Shown in pieces: positions 17,248 to 26,690 of a stretch of 64,000 nt of DNA (within the stretch, counting starts at the first letter, position 1; every line of letters starts with the position of its first letter). The notes beneath the pieces were generated by a model that had not been told where the DNA came from, ran no database searches, and was given only the letters and a program-made list of their open reading frames with translations. Location: the NCBI GenBank assembly GCA_019232795.1, contig JAFANH010000056.1, positions 45,831-109,830 on the forward strand, read 5' to 3'. The stretch comes from Burkholderiaceae bacterium (GTDB taxonomy: Bacteria; Pseudomonadota; Gammaproteobacteria; Burkholderiales; Burkholderiaceae_D). The translations under genes were made by a program, and so were the position numbers.

Positions 17248-19503
17248 TCAGGCCAATCTCAGCGGCAGGCTGCGCAGCCGCTTGCCGGTCAGTTTGAACA
17301 CGGCGTTGGCAACCGCAGGCGCAATCGGCGGCAGGCCCGGTTCGCCTATGCCTTCCGGCGGTTCGGCGCTCTTGATGACGATCACCTCGACTTCCGGCGC
17401 CTGGTTCATGCGCACGACCTGGTAGCTGTCGAAATTCTGCTGCTCGACCTTGCCGTCCTTGAACACGATCTCGCCGTACAAGGCTGCACTGAGACCGAAC
17501 ACGATGGCGGACTGGATTTGCTGCTCGATGATGTTGGGATTGACGGCGATACCGCAATCGACCGCGCAGGTCACCTTATGGACCTTGATGTCGTTGCTCT
17601 CGATCGACACCTCGGCCACTTGCGCGACGATGCTACCGAAAGAACGGTGCAGCGCCACGCCCAGGGCGTGCCCTTCTTGCGGCTGGCCGGCTTTTTCGAC
17701 CGCCGCGTTCAATGCCGCAAGGAAGCGCGGGTGATTGGCCAGCAGACTGCGCCGGTATTCGACTGGATCCTTGTTCGCCGCATGGGCGATCTCGTCGATG
17801 AAGCTTTCCTTGAAAAAGGCGTTGTGCGAGTGCCCGACCGAGCGCCAGTAACCGAGCGGCACCGGGGTCGGCACGATGACGTGAGCGATACGCTGGTTCG
17901 GAAATTCGTAGGGCATGTCGTATTCGCCCTCGGCGGTGGTCTTGTCCGGTCCGCCGCCGGGAATCCCGAAGGTGCGCGTCAGCACCTGCGTGGTGATCGA
18001 GCCGCCGGCCGATTTATTGTCGTAGGCGAGCACGTTGCCGGCCGCATCGAGCGCGGCGGAAAAACGCGCCAGCGCGATCGGACGGTACATGTCGTGCGTC
18101 ATGTCCTCTTCGCGCGTCCAGATCAGCTGCACCGGCGCGCCGCCGGTCTGCATGGCAATGGCGACGGCTTGCGTCACCATGTCCATTTCCAGCCGCCGGC
18201 CGAAGCCGCCGCCCAGGTAAGTCACATGCACCGTTACATCCTCGGGCTTGACGCCTGCCACCTTGGACGCCGCCATCGGCACGACGCCAAGCGCCTGGGT
18301 CGGGAGCCACAGTGTCACCTTGCCGTCCTTGACCAAGGCTGTGCAGTTGATCGGCTCCATGGTCGCGTGCGCCAGGAAAGGCGCGCGGTACTCGGCCTTG
18401 ATGGTCTGGGCTGCGCCCTTGCCGGCGTCGAGGTCGCCCTTCTTGTAGTAGGCGAAGCCGGATTCATCATCGAGCTTGGCAGCCAGCTCCTTGAATATGC
18501 CTTCGCTGGAAAGGCCGGCATTGGGGCCGGGGTTCCAGGTAATCGGCAAAGCCGCCGCGGCTTGCTTGGCTTGCCAGAAGGTCTTGGCGACAACCGCCAC
18601 CCCAGCCTTGTCGCTCTTGGCGGAAAAATCGACCACGTGCAGCACGCCCGGCATGCCCTGCACTGTGGCGACATCGAATTTCTGCACCGAGCCGCCCACC
18701 GTGGGCGACATTTTCAGTGCGGCATAGACCAAGCCTTCGGGGCGCGCATCAATGCCGAAGCCGGCGCTGCCATTCACCTTGGCGGCGCTGTCACGACGCA
18801 ATTGCGGTGTACCGATCAGCTTGAAATCCTTGGGGTCCTTCAATTTGATTTCGCCGGGAACGGTGCCTGCCGCCTGCGCCGCCAGCTCGCCATAGCCGGC
18901 GCGCTTGCCGCTGGCATGGGTAACGGCGCCGTCGGCAGTCTGGCATTCGCCTGGCGCCACGCGCCATTGCTTGGCCGCCACGCCGACCAGCATGGCGCGC
19001 GCCGTGGCGCCCGCTTCGCGCATCGGCCTCCAGGCATCCTTGACGCTCGATGAGCCGCCGGTGACGATCAACCCGAGTTCGCGCGCCATCTTGGCGGTCA
19101 GCCACTGGGCACTGCGCTTGACCATGCCATTGTCGTCCGGATGGAAGGGCAAGCCGTCCGGCAGCATGGCAACGTTACCGTAGATCTTGTCGATCGGCGA
19201 CTGCACGATCCGCACCGAGGTCAACGGCACATCCATTTCTTCGGCCACCAGCATCGGCAGCGCCGTATGCACACCCTGGCCCATTTCCGCACGCGGCATC
19301 GCCACGGTTACGGTACCGTCCTTGCCGATCTTGATCCAGCCGTTCAACGCCACTTCGCCATTTTCGGTTGGCAGCGGCTGGTTGGCGTTGAGGCGCTGGC
19401 GCGGCGGCATCACGCCCCAGCCGACCACCAGAGCTCCCGCAACGCCCAGCCCACCCAACAGGAAACGGCGACGCGATTTTTTCTTCGGCTCGGTGATCAA
19501 CAT
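17248..19503 (-). CDS. Xanthine-dehydrogenase-family molybdopterin-binding subunit, Tat-exported (IorB-like)
   Basis: A 751-residue large subunit of the aldehyde/isoquinoline oxidoreductase type, with molybdenum cofactor. The N-terminus KKKSRRRFLLGGLGVAGALVVG is a twin-arginine signal, so the protein is probably folded in the cytoplasm and exported to the periplasm. Recognisable parts include MPRAEMGQGVHTALPMLVAEE, a YLGGGFGRR cofactor segment and the C-terminal GEPGLPPIAPAVANAVF. The family normally pairs with a 2Fe-2S small subunit (IorA-like) and often a cytochrome c; neither is adjacent here. The substrate cannot be predicted from the sequence. Confidence 0.88.
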   Translation of the reverse strand: MLITEPKKKSRRRFLLGGLGVAGALVVGWGVMPPRQRLNANQPLPTENGEVALNGWIKIGKDGTVTVAMPRAEMGQGVHTALPMLVAEEMDVPLTSVRIVQSPIDKIYGNVAMLPDGLPFHPDDNGMVKRSAQWLTAKMARELGLIVTGGSSSVKDAWRPMREAGATARAMLVGVAAKQWRVAPGECQTADGAVTHASGKRAGYGELAAQAAGTVPGEIKLKDPKDFKLIGTPQLRRDSAAKVNGSAGFGIDARPEGLVYAALKMSPTVGGSVQKFDVATVQGMPGVLHVVDFSAKSDKAGVAVVAKTFWQAKQAAAALPITWNPGPNAGLSSEGIFKELAAKLDDESGFAYYKKGDLDAGKGAAQTIKAEYRAPFLAHATMEPINCTALVKDGKVTLWLPTQALGVVPMAASKVAGVKPEDVTVHVTYLGGGFGRRLEMDMVTQAVAIAMQTGGAPVQLIWTREEDMTHDMYRPIALARFSAALDAAGNVLAYDNKSAGGSITTQVLTRTFGIPGGGPDKTTAEGEYDMPYEFPNQRIAHVIVPTPVPLGYWRSVGHSHNAFFKESFIDEIAHAANKDPVEYRRSLLANHPRFLAALNAAVEKAGQPQEGHALGVALHRSFGSIVAQVAEVSIESNDIKVHKVTCAVDCGIAVNPNIIEQQIQSAIVFGLSAALYGEIVFKDGKVEQQNFDSYQVVRMNQAPEVEVIVIKSAEPPEGIGEPGLPPIAPAVANAVFKLTGKRLRSLPLRLA

Positions 19504-19626
19504 GTCTGCTCCGTGGGGTCTCTAGAGATTGGTTCGCGTTCGATTGTGGCTTGTCTGAGCGTTTCGTTATGGGGTGCATGCTACGCGAAAATCCGCCCTC
19601 ATGCATATTTAGATTTGGCAAAATCC

Positions 19627-20412
19627 TCACGCAATCCAGCGCACATCGAAGGCCAGCATGTTCCAGGTAACGCCCAGTTGCACATCGTCCTTGAGTTGCG
19701 CCAGCTGGCGCGACAGGAAGGCTTGGTCGCGGTCGCGGCGCAAGCGTTCTCCCATGGGATCCATCAGAATGCCAGCGCCGGCCATGACGCCCTCCAGGCT
19801 GCCGTAGGCCTGCAGCAACCGGGCGGCGGTCTTGATGCCGATCTTGGCCACACCGGGAATGCCGTCGGCAGCATCCCCCATCAGGGCGATCAGGTCGGTC
19901 AATCGCTCCGGCTCGACGCCGAACTTCTTTTCCACCCAGGCGCGGTCATGCCATTCGCCCTTGAAATGATCCCACACTCGGGCACCGTGCGCGACCAGTT
20001 GATGCAAATCCTTGTCGGTAGAAACGACCACGGCCTCGCCGCGCTGCTCGTTGAGCCAGCGCAGCACACCGGTGGCGATGGCGTCGTCGGCTTCCACCCC
20101 GACCGGCGACACCGCCTTCAAACCGATTTCTTCCAGTTTGGCGTAAAAGCCGGGCAGACCGGCCCGCAGCGGTTCCGGCATCTGTTCGCGGCCTTCCTTG
20201 TAGCGCGGATAGAGGTCATGGCGCCAGGTAGGCCCACCATGATCGAAGGCGGCCAATACGTGGCTGGGCTGATGCAGGGTGAGCAGCTTGCGGAAAGACA
20301 GTTGCGCAAAACGCAGAGCCGATTCGGCCTTTTCCGGCGTATCGGGATCGGGATTGGCCTGGTAGACGCGGCGGACGATGCCGAGGCCGTCGATGGCAAG
20401 CAGTTTGCCCAT
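19627..20412 (-). CDS. 5'-3' exonuclease (PolA N-terminal / Xni-like flap nuclease)
   Basis: A 261-residue stand-alone nuclease with the FEN/XPG fold: an N-terminal LLAIDGLGIVRRVY, a FDHGGPTWRHDLYPRYKEGR segment, the metal-binding acidic GVEADDAIAT and VVSTDKDLHQLV motifs, and a helix-hairpin-helix GDAADGIPGVAKIGIKTA. These match the 5'-nuclease domain of DNA polymerase I and the Xni protein. It lacks polymerase domains. The start lies 36 bp after the preceding gene on the same strand, so the two may be co-transcribed. Confidence 0.9.
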   Translation of the reverse strand: MGKLLAIDGLGIVRRVYQANPDPDTPEKAESALRFAQLSFRKLLTLHQPSHVLAAFDHGGPTWRHDLYPRYKEGREQMPEPLRAGLPGFYAKLEEIGLKAVSPVGVEADDAIATGVLRWLNEQRGEAVVVSTDKDLHQLVAHGARVWDHFKGEWHDRAWVEKKFGVEPERLTDLIALMGDAADGIPGVAKIGIKTAARLLQAYGSLEGVMAGAGILMDPMGERLRRDRDQAFLSRQLAQLKDDVQLGVTWNMLAFDVRWIA

Positions 20413-20448
20413 GGGCGCTTTCGGGTCGATTGCTTCCTGCCGGGTGTT

Positions 20449-20886
20449 TTATTTCAAACGTTCTTCCAGTAGCGCCTGGATCTTGGGCTCGGGCTTCCAG
20501 TAATTCGGCCCCTTCTGCACCTTGCCACGTTCGTCGTAGATCGGTTTGCCGTCGGCGCCGAGCTTGGAAAAATTCGACTGCATGATGACTGCCAACACCT
20601 GGTCGAGGGGCAAGCCGAATTTCGCCATCTCCGAGGCGCAATAAACCTGGATGTCGCCGAGCAGGTCGGCCAGCATGGTCAGTACCTGGACAGGTGCCGT
20701 GTCCTTGCCGGCGGCGTCGATGATTTCGTCGATCTCGTCCAGCTCTTCGGCCAGGATGTGCTTGAAGGCCTGCAGACGCTCGACCACGGGTACGCCGATG
20801 TCCTCGGTGCTCAGGGTCGGCCGCTGGTTGACGGGTAGCTTGTAGATGCCGTTGAATTTCTGGATGTCTTCTGCAAATGCACTCAT
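20449..20886 (-). CDS. MazG/HisE-like nucleoside triphosphate pyrophosphohydrolase family protein
   Basis: A 145-residue protein starting MSAFAEDIQKFNGIYKLPV. The LAEELDEIDEII and LADLLGDIQVYCASEM segments give the EExxE...ExxD-like helical metal-binding pattern of the all-alpha NTP-PPase superfamily. The C-terminal part (LGADGKPIYDERGKVQKGPNYW, here split for length: DGKPIYDERGKV then GPNYWKPEP) is typical of the phosphoribosyl-ATP pyrophosphohydrolase-like proteins that keep the superfamily fold without being HisE. Substrate unknown. I chose the ATG at 20886; the longer open frame upstream overlaps the divergent MarC gene and has no conserved residues. Confidence 0.78.
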   Translation of the reverse strand: MSAFAEDIQKFNGIYKLPVNQRPTLSTEDIGVPVVERLQAFKHILAEELDEIDEIIDAAGKDTAPVQVLTMLADLLGDIQVYCASEMAKFGLPLDQVLAVIMQSNFSKLGADGKPIYDERGKVQKGPNYWKPEPKIQALLEERLK

Positions 20887-21030
20887 GCTGTTCCTTGAAA
20901 ACTGATTTGAGATTTGCCAGCAGATTATCACAGCGCGGCCATGCAAAGACCTTGGCAGCCCATAGCGCGTTACAATCTTGCCTGTTGCCTCCAAAGCCCT
21001 TCGCCTTTTCACCGGTCGAGAAAACAAGTC

Positions 21031-21636
21031 ATGACTAAAAGCTTTTTCCAGGCATTCGTCCTGCTGGTCCTGGTGACCGACCCGTTCGGCAACGTACCCA
21101 TTTTCGTCAGCGCCCTGGTCAACGTCGCTCCCGAGCGGCGCTGGCGCGTCGTGGTGCGCGAATGCGCGATCGCCTTTGCGCTGCTGCTGCTGTTCATGTT
21201 CTTCGGCCGCCGTTTCCTGGAAGCGCTGCAATTGTCCGAGATATCGCTGCGCATAGGCGGCGGCGTGATCCTGTTCCTGATCGCACTGCGCATGATTTTC
21301 CCGCAGCCGGGCGGCATCATGGGCGACGCCGATTCCCATGGCGAATCGGAACCATTCATCGTGCCGCTGGCGATCCCTGCTATTGCGGGCCCATCGGCGT
21401 TGGCGACCGTGCTGCTGTTTTCTTCGAACGACGTGACCGACATGCTGGTACACGCCTTTGCCTTGGCGGCTTCGGCCGCCGTGTCGCTGTTGGTGCTGCT
21501 GAGCGCGGAGCGCATGCAACGCGCGCTGGGGCCGCGCGTGATGACCGCGTTCGAGCGCTTGATGGGGCTGATCCTGACGGCAATGTCGGTCGAAATGCTG
21601 CTGGCGGGAATACGCGGCTATCTCAAGACGCTATAG
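21031..21636 (+). CDS. MarC family integral membrane protein
   Basis: A 201-residue inner-membrane protein with about six hydrophobic segments. The first includes VLVTDPFGNVPIFVSAL, the family's hallmark D-P-F/I-G-N-x-P motif, and a second inverted copy is around VPLAIPAIAGPSALATVLL. MarC proteins were once linked to multidrug resistance, but the role remains unclear. The ATG at 21031 fits best; upstream in-frame codons have no hydrophobic pattern. It is followed by a bidirectional terminator shared with the diguanylate cyclase gene. Confidence 0.88.
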   Translation: MTKSFFQAFVLLVLVTDPFGNVPIFVSALVNVAPERRWRVVVRECAIAFALLLLFMFFGRRFLEALQLSEISLRIGGGVILFLIALRMIFPQPGGIMGDADSHGESEPFIVPLAIPAIAGPSALATVLLFSSNDVTDMLVHAFALAASAAVSLLVLLSAERMQRALGPRVMTAFERLMGLILTAMSVEMLLAGIRGYLKTL

Positions 21637-21645
21637 CCACAATTC

Positions 21646-21727
21646 TTAGAAACTCTCACAAAATGTGCCTGGCTAGGCGGATAGCCGCCCTCAGCAACAA
21701 CACCAGGCGCATTTTTTAAGTTTCTAA
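21646..21727. terminator. Bidirectional terminator / long inverted repeat between convergent genes
   Basis: A nested palindrome: outer arms ttagaaact (21646-21654) and agtttctaa (21719-21727); middle arms aaaatgtgcctgg and ccaggcgcatttt (about 21660-21672 and 21702-21714) with one mismatch; inner ggcggatagccgcc. T and A runs on the two sides make it usable by both the MarC gene and the convergent cyclase gene, whose stop codon (21724-21726) lies in the outer arm. Confidence 0.75.
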
Positions 21728-23025
21728 ATAGCGCTTACCCGGTTGCGTCCGGCATTCTTCGCCTGATAAAGCGCGCCATCGGCCCGAGCGATCATGGCGC
21801 CGATATCTTCGTTGGCGCGGTGCATGGTGACACCGAATGAACAAGTAACCCGCAGCTTCTCGGGCCAGGCAGACTGGACAATGTCGGCACGCAACTTCTC
21901 CGCCAACGCCCGTCCTTGCTCGGTACACGTGTCCTGACACACGATCAGGAATTCCTCGCCGCCCCACCGCACCAGGCGGTCATGGGTACGGATTGCGGTT
22001 TGCACCAGCCTGGCGAACTCCTGCAAAACCACGTCCCCGACCGAATGGCCATGCATGTCGTTGATTTGCTTGAAATGATCGAGATCGGCAAAAATGACCG
22101 TCAGCGGCGAATCGGCGGGAATCCGCCCCTGCCACTGCGTCATCAGGAACTCGCGCAAGCCCTCACGATTGAGGGCTCCGGTAAGCGGATCCGTGCGCGC
22201 CTGCCCGGCAAGCTCTTCGGTTTCCAGCTGCAAAGCCTGGTTGATGGACTGCAGGTAGACTTCGCGCGACCTGCTTTCCAGCATATTGAAGCGAAAATAC
22301 TGCAAGGCGAGTATCAGCCAACTGGCGCCGAACATGACCCATGCGCCCAGCAAGGCCATGACCAGCTGCGCTTGACTGATCCATTTTCCGGAAAAATAGA
22401 CGGACTTGATTTCTATACGGTGTGAACCCGGCTGCACCAGCGAACCGGTCGACATTTCGACGAAAGGCACGTTGTCGATGCGCATGTCGGTGCTGGTCAA
22501 GGGAACCTTGTAGTTGGTCGCCCACCACGAAGCCACGCGGAAGAACTTGATCGGCACGGTGATGGTGCCGCTTTCAGGGATGGGGAATTCCACTTCGTTG
22601 ACCTTCAGGGATCCGACATCGGCCTGATTGGAAATACCCGGTTCGAAATTACGCAGGTAAAAACGCACGGTATGCGACCCCGGCCCGCTATAGGCAATCT
22701 CGAACGTCACAGAATCGTATTCGGTCAAATCCACGCCGCCCGGCATGGCAGCCAAGCGTATCGATGCCTGGCAAAACGGCCACGTATACTTCTTGGACAG
22801 CTCACAGGTCAGGATTTCGCCCCTGGCTGCATGTTCAATGGCAGCGATGCTTGCGCCACCCATGGGCCTGTCGTCTTGCGCGGTGTAGGAAAAACCGTGC
22901 CGGGCATCGAGTTCCAGCACACGATTCATGCCGAAGCGATGCCAAGTCAGCAAGGCAGCCGTCAACACGGTCAACAGAACCGCAGCCTGCCTCAAGAAAT
23001 AGAAAGTGCTCCCCGACCTGGCCAT
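21724..23025 (-). CDS. Membrane-anchored GGDEF diguanylate cyclase
   Basis: A 433-residue protein. A first membrane segment at about residues 10-27 and a second at about 225-245 flank a periplasmic domain of about 200 residues that I do not recognise (its FEIAYSGPGSHTVRFYLRNF region has a beta-sandwich, carbohydrate-binding look). The cytoplasmic GGDEF domain starts RTDPLTGALNREG; the active site GGEEF is at about 355-359 and the inhibitory site RTHD lies five residues before RWGGEEF-like sequence. It should synthesise cyclic-di-GMP in response to a periplasmic cue. It stands alone, between the MarC gene and malate synthase. Confidence 0.9.
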   Translation of the reverse strand: MARSGSTFYFLRQAAVLLTVLTAALLTWHRFGMNRVLELDARHGFSYTAQDDRPMGGASIAAIEHAARGEILTCELSKKYTWPFCQASIRLAAMPGGVDLTEYDSVTFEIAYSGPGSHTVRFYLRNFEPGISNQADVGSLKVNEVEFPIPESGTITVPIKFFRVASWWATNYKVPLTSTDMRIDNVPFVEMSTGSLVQPGSHRIEIKSVYFSGKWISQAQLVMALLGAWVMFGASWLILALQYFRFNMLESRSREVYLQSINQALQLETEELAGQARTDPLTGALNREGLREFLMTQWQGRIPADSPLTVIFADLDHFKQINDMHGHSVGDVVLQEFARLVQTAIRTHDRLVRWGGEEFLIVCQDTCTEQGRALAEKLRADIVQSAWPEKLRVTCSFGVTMHRANEDIGAMIARADGALYQAKNAGRNRVSAI

Positions 23026-23240
23026 GCAAATTTGTTGTTATTTATCAACGCCGCAATACCTGGCATCGTGATGTCGCGCCCTGCTATTGATGCGCCCTCT
23101 CGGGTGCGTCCCCATGGCATTGATAGTACTATGGGCGTCCCTGTAAAGGGTCACTTTTTTGTAACGTCAGGGTCGCTTGCATCCTGTCAGGCTCCATTCA
23201 CGCATGCTTGCCGACGCCGCATGTCATTGCCATATTGACC

Positions 23241-23282
23241 AGAAAAAACCCGCACGGGCAGCGCCGGTGCGGGCTTTCTTGA
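23241..23282 (-). terminator. Rho-independent terminator of aceB
   Basis: Stem cccgcac (23249-23255) with gtgcggg (23267-23273), followed on the minus strand by a TTTTTT run, 25 bp beyond the aceB stop. The rest of the 272-bp spacer 23026-23297 shows no gene. Confidence 0.85.
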
Positions 23283-23297
23283 TGGGACAGGCCCGAA

Positions 23298-24884
23298 TCA
23301 GATTTCTTCGTAAAGCGGCAGGGTCAGGAACTCGGCAAAATCGGAAGAAGTCGACATCTGCTCGAAAATCTGCGCAGCGCGATCGTAGGTGGCGCCGCTG
23401 CCTGCCACTTCCTTCACTTTGACCAGCTCCTGCGGGATCATGGCGCGCACCATGTCGGCCGTGACCTTGCGGCCGTCTTCCAGCGCCCCCTTCGGAGTGC
23501 GTATCCATTGCCACACCTGGCTGCGGCTGATTTCAGCGGTGGCCGCGTCTTCCATCAGGTTGTGGATAGGTACGCAACCATTGCCGGCCAGCCAGGCGCC
23601 GAGGTAATGGATACCGACGTTAATGTTGTAGCGCAGGCCGGCTTCGGTGATCGGTGTTTCAGGCTTGAAGTCGAGCAGGTCGACAGCCTTGACGCTGACG
23701 TCCGGGCGTTGCTTGCCGATCTGGTTGGGCTGGTCGCCCAGAACCTTCTTGAACTCGGTCATCGCCAAATCGACCAGGCCCGGATGCGCGACCCAGCCGC
23801 CGTCATAGCCATCGGTCGCGTCGCGCGCCTTGTCGTTGCGCACGCCGCCCATGGCGACTTCGTTCTTTTCCGGATCGTTCTTAATCGGGATCAATGCCGA
23901 CATGCCGCCGATGGCCGGCGCATTGCGCTTGTGACAGGTCTTCAGCAGCAGCAAGGCATAGGCACGCATGAAGGGCGACGTCATCGTCACCTTGGCGCGG
24001 TCGGCAAGGCAGAAGTCCTTGTCGAGCTTGAACTTCTTGATGCAGGAAAAGATATAGTCCCAGCGGCCGGCGTTCAGGCCGGAACTGTGTTCGCGCAGTT
24101 CATACAGGATCTCATCCATCTCGAAAGCGGCCAGGATAGTTTCGATCAGCACCGTGGCCTTGATCGTTCCCTGTGCGAGGCCGAGTTCATTTTGCGCCAT
24201 GACGAAAATGTCGTTCCACAGGCGCGCCTCGAGATGGGACTCCATCTTGGGCAGGTAGAAGTAAGGGCCGGCGCCGCGCGCCAGCAATTCCTTGGCGTTG
24301 TGCACCATGAACACCGCGAAGTCGAAGATGCCGCCCGAGACGCGCTTGCCGTCGACCAGCACGTGCTTTTCATCGAGATGCCAGCCGCGCGGCCGCACCA
24401 CCAAGGTAGCGGTCTTGTCGTTGAGCTTATAGGTCTTGCCATTCTGTTCGAGCGAAATGGTGCGGCGGATCGCATCCATCAGGTTGATCTGGCCACTGAT
24501 CTGATTATCCCAGTTCGGCGTGTTGGAATCCTCGAAATCAGTCATGTAGCTGTCTGCGCCCGAGTTCAGCGCGTTGATCACCATCTTGCGTTCGACCGGG
24601 CCGGTGATTTCGACGCGGCGGCATTCGAGCACCTTCGGGATAGGCGCGATTTTCCAGTCGCCGTCGCGAATATGTGCAGTTTCTGCCAGAAAATCCGGGC
24701 GTTCGCCGGCATCGAGTCGCTTGGCGCGCTCGGCACGCTTGGCCAGCAACTCCTGGCGGCGCGGTTCAAACGCACGCGACAGTTTGGCCACCAGCGCCAG
24801 GGCCTCGGGCGTCAAAACGCGTTCGTAACCGGGTTGGATCGCCGCCTTGATTTCCATGCCGGCCGGGGTGTTGATGGTGCTCAT
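23298..24884 (-). CDS. aceB: Malate synthase A
   Basis: Condenses glyoxylate with acetyl-CoA to malate in the glyoxylate bypass. The 528-residue protein is the A type: [18 protein letters not shown] with the catalytic arginine region, [38 protein letters not shown] and the C-terminal [11 protein letters not shown] are all present. I prefer the ATG at 24884 because AGGAG then sits 6 nt upstream; an ATG at 24890 would be only a base or so from that Shine-Dalgarno. It lies 53 bp downstream of a frameshifted haloacid dehalogenase gene in the same orientation. The glyoxylate-cycle partner isocitrate lyase is not in the window. Confidence 0.97.
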   Translation of the reverse strand: MSTINTPAGMEIKAAIQPGYERVLTPEALALVAKLSRAFEPRRQELLAKRAERAKRLDAGERPDFLAETAHIRDGDWKIAPIPKVLECRRVEITGPVERKMVINALNSGADSYMTDFEDSNTPNWDNQISGQINLMDAIRRTISLEQNGKTYKLNDKTATLVVRPRGWHLDEKHVLVDGKRVSGGIFDFAVFMVHNAKELLARGAGPYFYLPKMESHLEARLWNDIFVMAQNELGLAQGTIKATVLIETILAAFEMDEILYELREHSSGLNAGRWDYIFSCIKKFKLDKDFCLADRAKVTMTSPFMRAYALLLLKTCHKRNAPAIGGMSALIPIKNDPEKNEVAMGGVRNDKARDATDGYDGGWVAHPGLVDLAMTEFKKVLGDQPNQIGKQRPDVSVKAVDLLDFKPETPITEAGLRYNINVGIHYLGAWLAGNGCVPIHNLMEDAATAEISRSQVWQWIRTPKGALEDGRKVTADMVRAMIPQELVKVKEVAGSGATYDRAAQIFEQMSTSSDFAEFLTLPLYEEI

Positions 24885-24937
24885 ATGCATCTCCTGTTTT
24901 TGCGATTGCTAAAGTAAAAAAGAATTCGAAAATGGAT

Positions 24938-25613
24938 TCACAGACGCTCGACGTGAGCGAGCACATCGTTCAAGTCGCGTCCCTGGGCGTGCGGCACGAC
25001 ACCCAATTCCTCCAAGGGTGCGCCGCCGCGGTTGACCCAGAACGTTGTATAGCCGAACCAGCTGGCGCCACAGGCATCCCAGCAGTTGCTCGATACGAAC
25101 AGCATGCTGCGGGCCGCCAGTCCGAAAACGTCCGGGCCGAGCTGGTAGGCCTCGGGGGCGGTCTTGTACTTCTTGACCGCATCCACCGACAGGATGTGAT
25201 TGAACAAGCCTTGCATATCCGCCGCCTTGACCACCGCTTCCAGCATTTCCGGATTGCCGTTGGACAAGATGGCGAGCTTATAGCCATGTTGCTTGAGCTT
25301 TTGCAGGACCGCGAGATTTTCCGGAAAAGCCTGCAACTTCGCGTACTGCCCCATCAATGCATTTTGCGACTCGAAGCTCAAATCGAGTCGCAACTTGCGG
25401 CAAGCAAAAACCAGAGCGTCCTGCGTCACTTCCCAGAACGGCTTGTAGGTCGCGCACAAAGTCCGCAACTGCGTGTATTCGATCTGCTTGGCGCGCCACA
25501 GGTCGGCCAGGCCAGCCCCCCTGTCCCGGGAACAGCTTTTCGGCCAGGGCACTGACCGAATAGACGTCGAACAGCGTGCCGTAGGCGTCAAAGACGATAG
25601 CTTGAATGCTCAT
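24938..25613 (-). pseudogene. Haloacid dehalogenase, type II (HAD), interrupted by a +1 frameshift
   Basis: Two overlapping frames together make one HAD-superfamily L-2-haloacid dehalogenase of about 224 residues. The first begins at 25613 ([19 protein letters not shown], nucleophile Asp in FDAYGTLFD) and reads to FPGQGG; the second continues [17 protein letters not shown], then KLAILSNGNPEML (motif II), KKYKTAPEAY (motif III Lys) and FVSSNCWDACGA (motif IV). The break is a run of six G on the minus strand (25516-25521 as C on plus); five would give [11 protein letters not shown], matching the family. All catalytic motifs survive, so this is either a recent mutation, phase variation or a sequencing error. 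It precedes aceB. Confidence 0.85.
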
Positions 25614-25763
25614 GGGTTCGACTGCGGCTTGGATAGACAAACTGGATGGCATTCAGTATAGGCAGCTCCAGGCAAGGGAATTTGGATGATTTGTCATTTT
25701 ATTTTTGCGTTTTAGTTAAAAATAACCCGCCAATATCATCGATTTGATTAAAATAAGTCTGGT

Positions 25764-26669
25764 ATGGACCAGTTCAAGCAAATCTCGACCTTCGTAGAAG
25801 TCGTGGCCAAGGGTAGCCTGTCGGCTGCCGCGCGCGCCGAGGGGGTGGCGCCTGCCATCGTCAGCCGCCGGCTCGACGCCCTGGAAGAGCGCCTTGGCGT
25901 CAAGCTGCTGCAACGCACGACGCGCAAGCTGGCGCTGACCGACGAAGGCGCCGCATTTCTGGAAGATTGCCAGCGCATCGTGGCGGAATTGGAAGAAGCG
26001 GAAAGCGCGGTTTCGGAGCGCAGTGCGCGCGCCAGCGGGCATTTGCTGATTTCAGCCCCGGCCGGCTTCGGACGCCAGCACGTGGCCACCCTGCTCCCCT
26101 CCTTCCTGGCCGAGCATCGCGAGCTGACCGTCACGCTCAATCTCAACGACCGCGTGGTTGACCTGATCGGCGAAGGCATAGATGTGGCGATCCGCATCGC
26201 GTCCTTGTCGGACTCCAATCTGATAGGCGTCAAGCTGGCCGACAACAAGCGTGTGGTCGTCGCCTCCCCGGCCTACCTGAAGCGCTACGGCACGCCGCAG
26301 TCGCTGGACGATCTCGGCCGCCATAATTGCCTGGCCATCAGCAGCGACGGCAGCCAGCGCGGCTGGACCTTCCGCCACAATGGCAAAAACGTCACCCTGA
26401 AAGTAACCGGCAACATGGTGTGCAACGACGGCGCCGTCCTCCATGACTGGGCCATGGCCGGCAAGGGGCTTGCGTGGCGCTCGATGTGGGAAGTCGGCAG
26501 CGCGATCGAGTTGGGGCAATTGCAAACGGTGCTCGACGACTATGCGGCGCCCGGCAACGATATCTACGCCGTGTTCGCGCAACGCCGCCATTTGCCGCTG
26601 CGCATACGCGCTTTCGTGGAATTTCTGCGGCGTGCCTACAGCGAGCCGGGGTACTGGCGCAAAACCTGA
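25764..26669 (+). CDS. LysR family transcriptional regulator
   Basis: A 301-residue regulator with an N-terminal winged helix-turn-helix (about 1-60; GSLSAAARAEGVAPAIVSRRLDALE split here: GSLSAAARAEGVAP then IVSRRLDALEERLG) and a LysR substrate-binding domain from about residue 90 (GHLLISAPAGFGRQHV). It is divergent from the haloacid dehalogenase-aceB pair with a 150-bp AT-rich spacer, the normal arrangement for a LysR protein controlling its neighbour; the target and inducer are inference. Confidence 0.92.
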   Translation: MDQFKQISTFVEVVAKGSLSAAARAEGVAPAIVSRRLDALEERLGVKLLQRTTRKLALTDEGAAFLEDCQRIVAELEEAESAVSERSARASGHLLISAPAGFGRQHVATLLPSFLAEHRELTVTLNLNDRVVDLIGEGIDVAIRIASLSDSNLIGVKLADNKRVVVASPAYLKRYGTPQSLDDLGRHNCLAISSDGSQRGWTFRHNGKNVTLKVTGNMVCNDGAVLHDWAMAGKGLAWRSMWEVGSAIELGQLQTVLDDYAAPGNDIYAVFAQRRHLPLRIRAFVEFLRRAYSEPGYWRKT

Positions 26670-26690
26670 ACGGGCGCGACGATGGCCGTT

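Noticed and set aside
17245..19053. 602-codon plus-strand frame opposite the molybdopterin oxidoreductase
   Set aside because: Antisense to a gene with Tat signal and cofactor motifs; Arg/His-rich composition without structure.
23508..24917. 469-codon plus-strand frame opposite aceB
   Set aside because: Antisense to malate synthase, with no recognisable domain.
24938..25591. Independent 217-codon start at 25591 for the dehalogenase
   Set aside because: Its first ~20 residues are out-of-frame reading of the true N-terminus; the nucleophile motif lies in the other frame.
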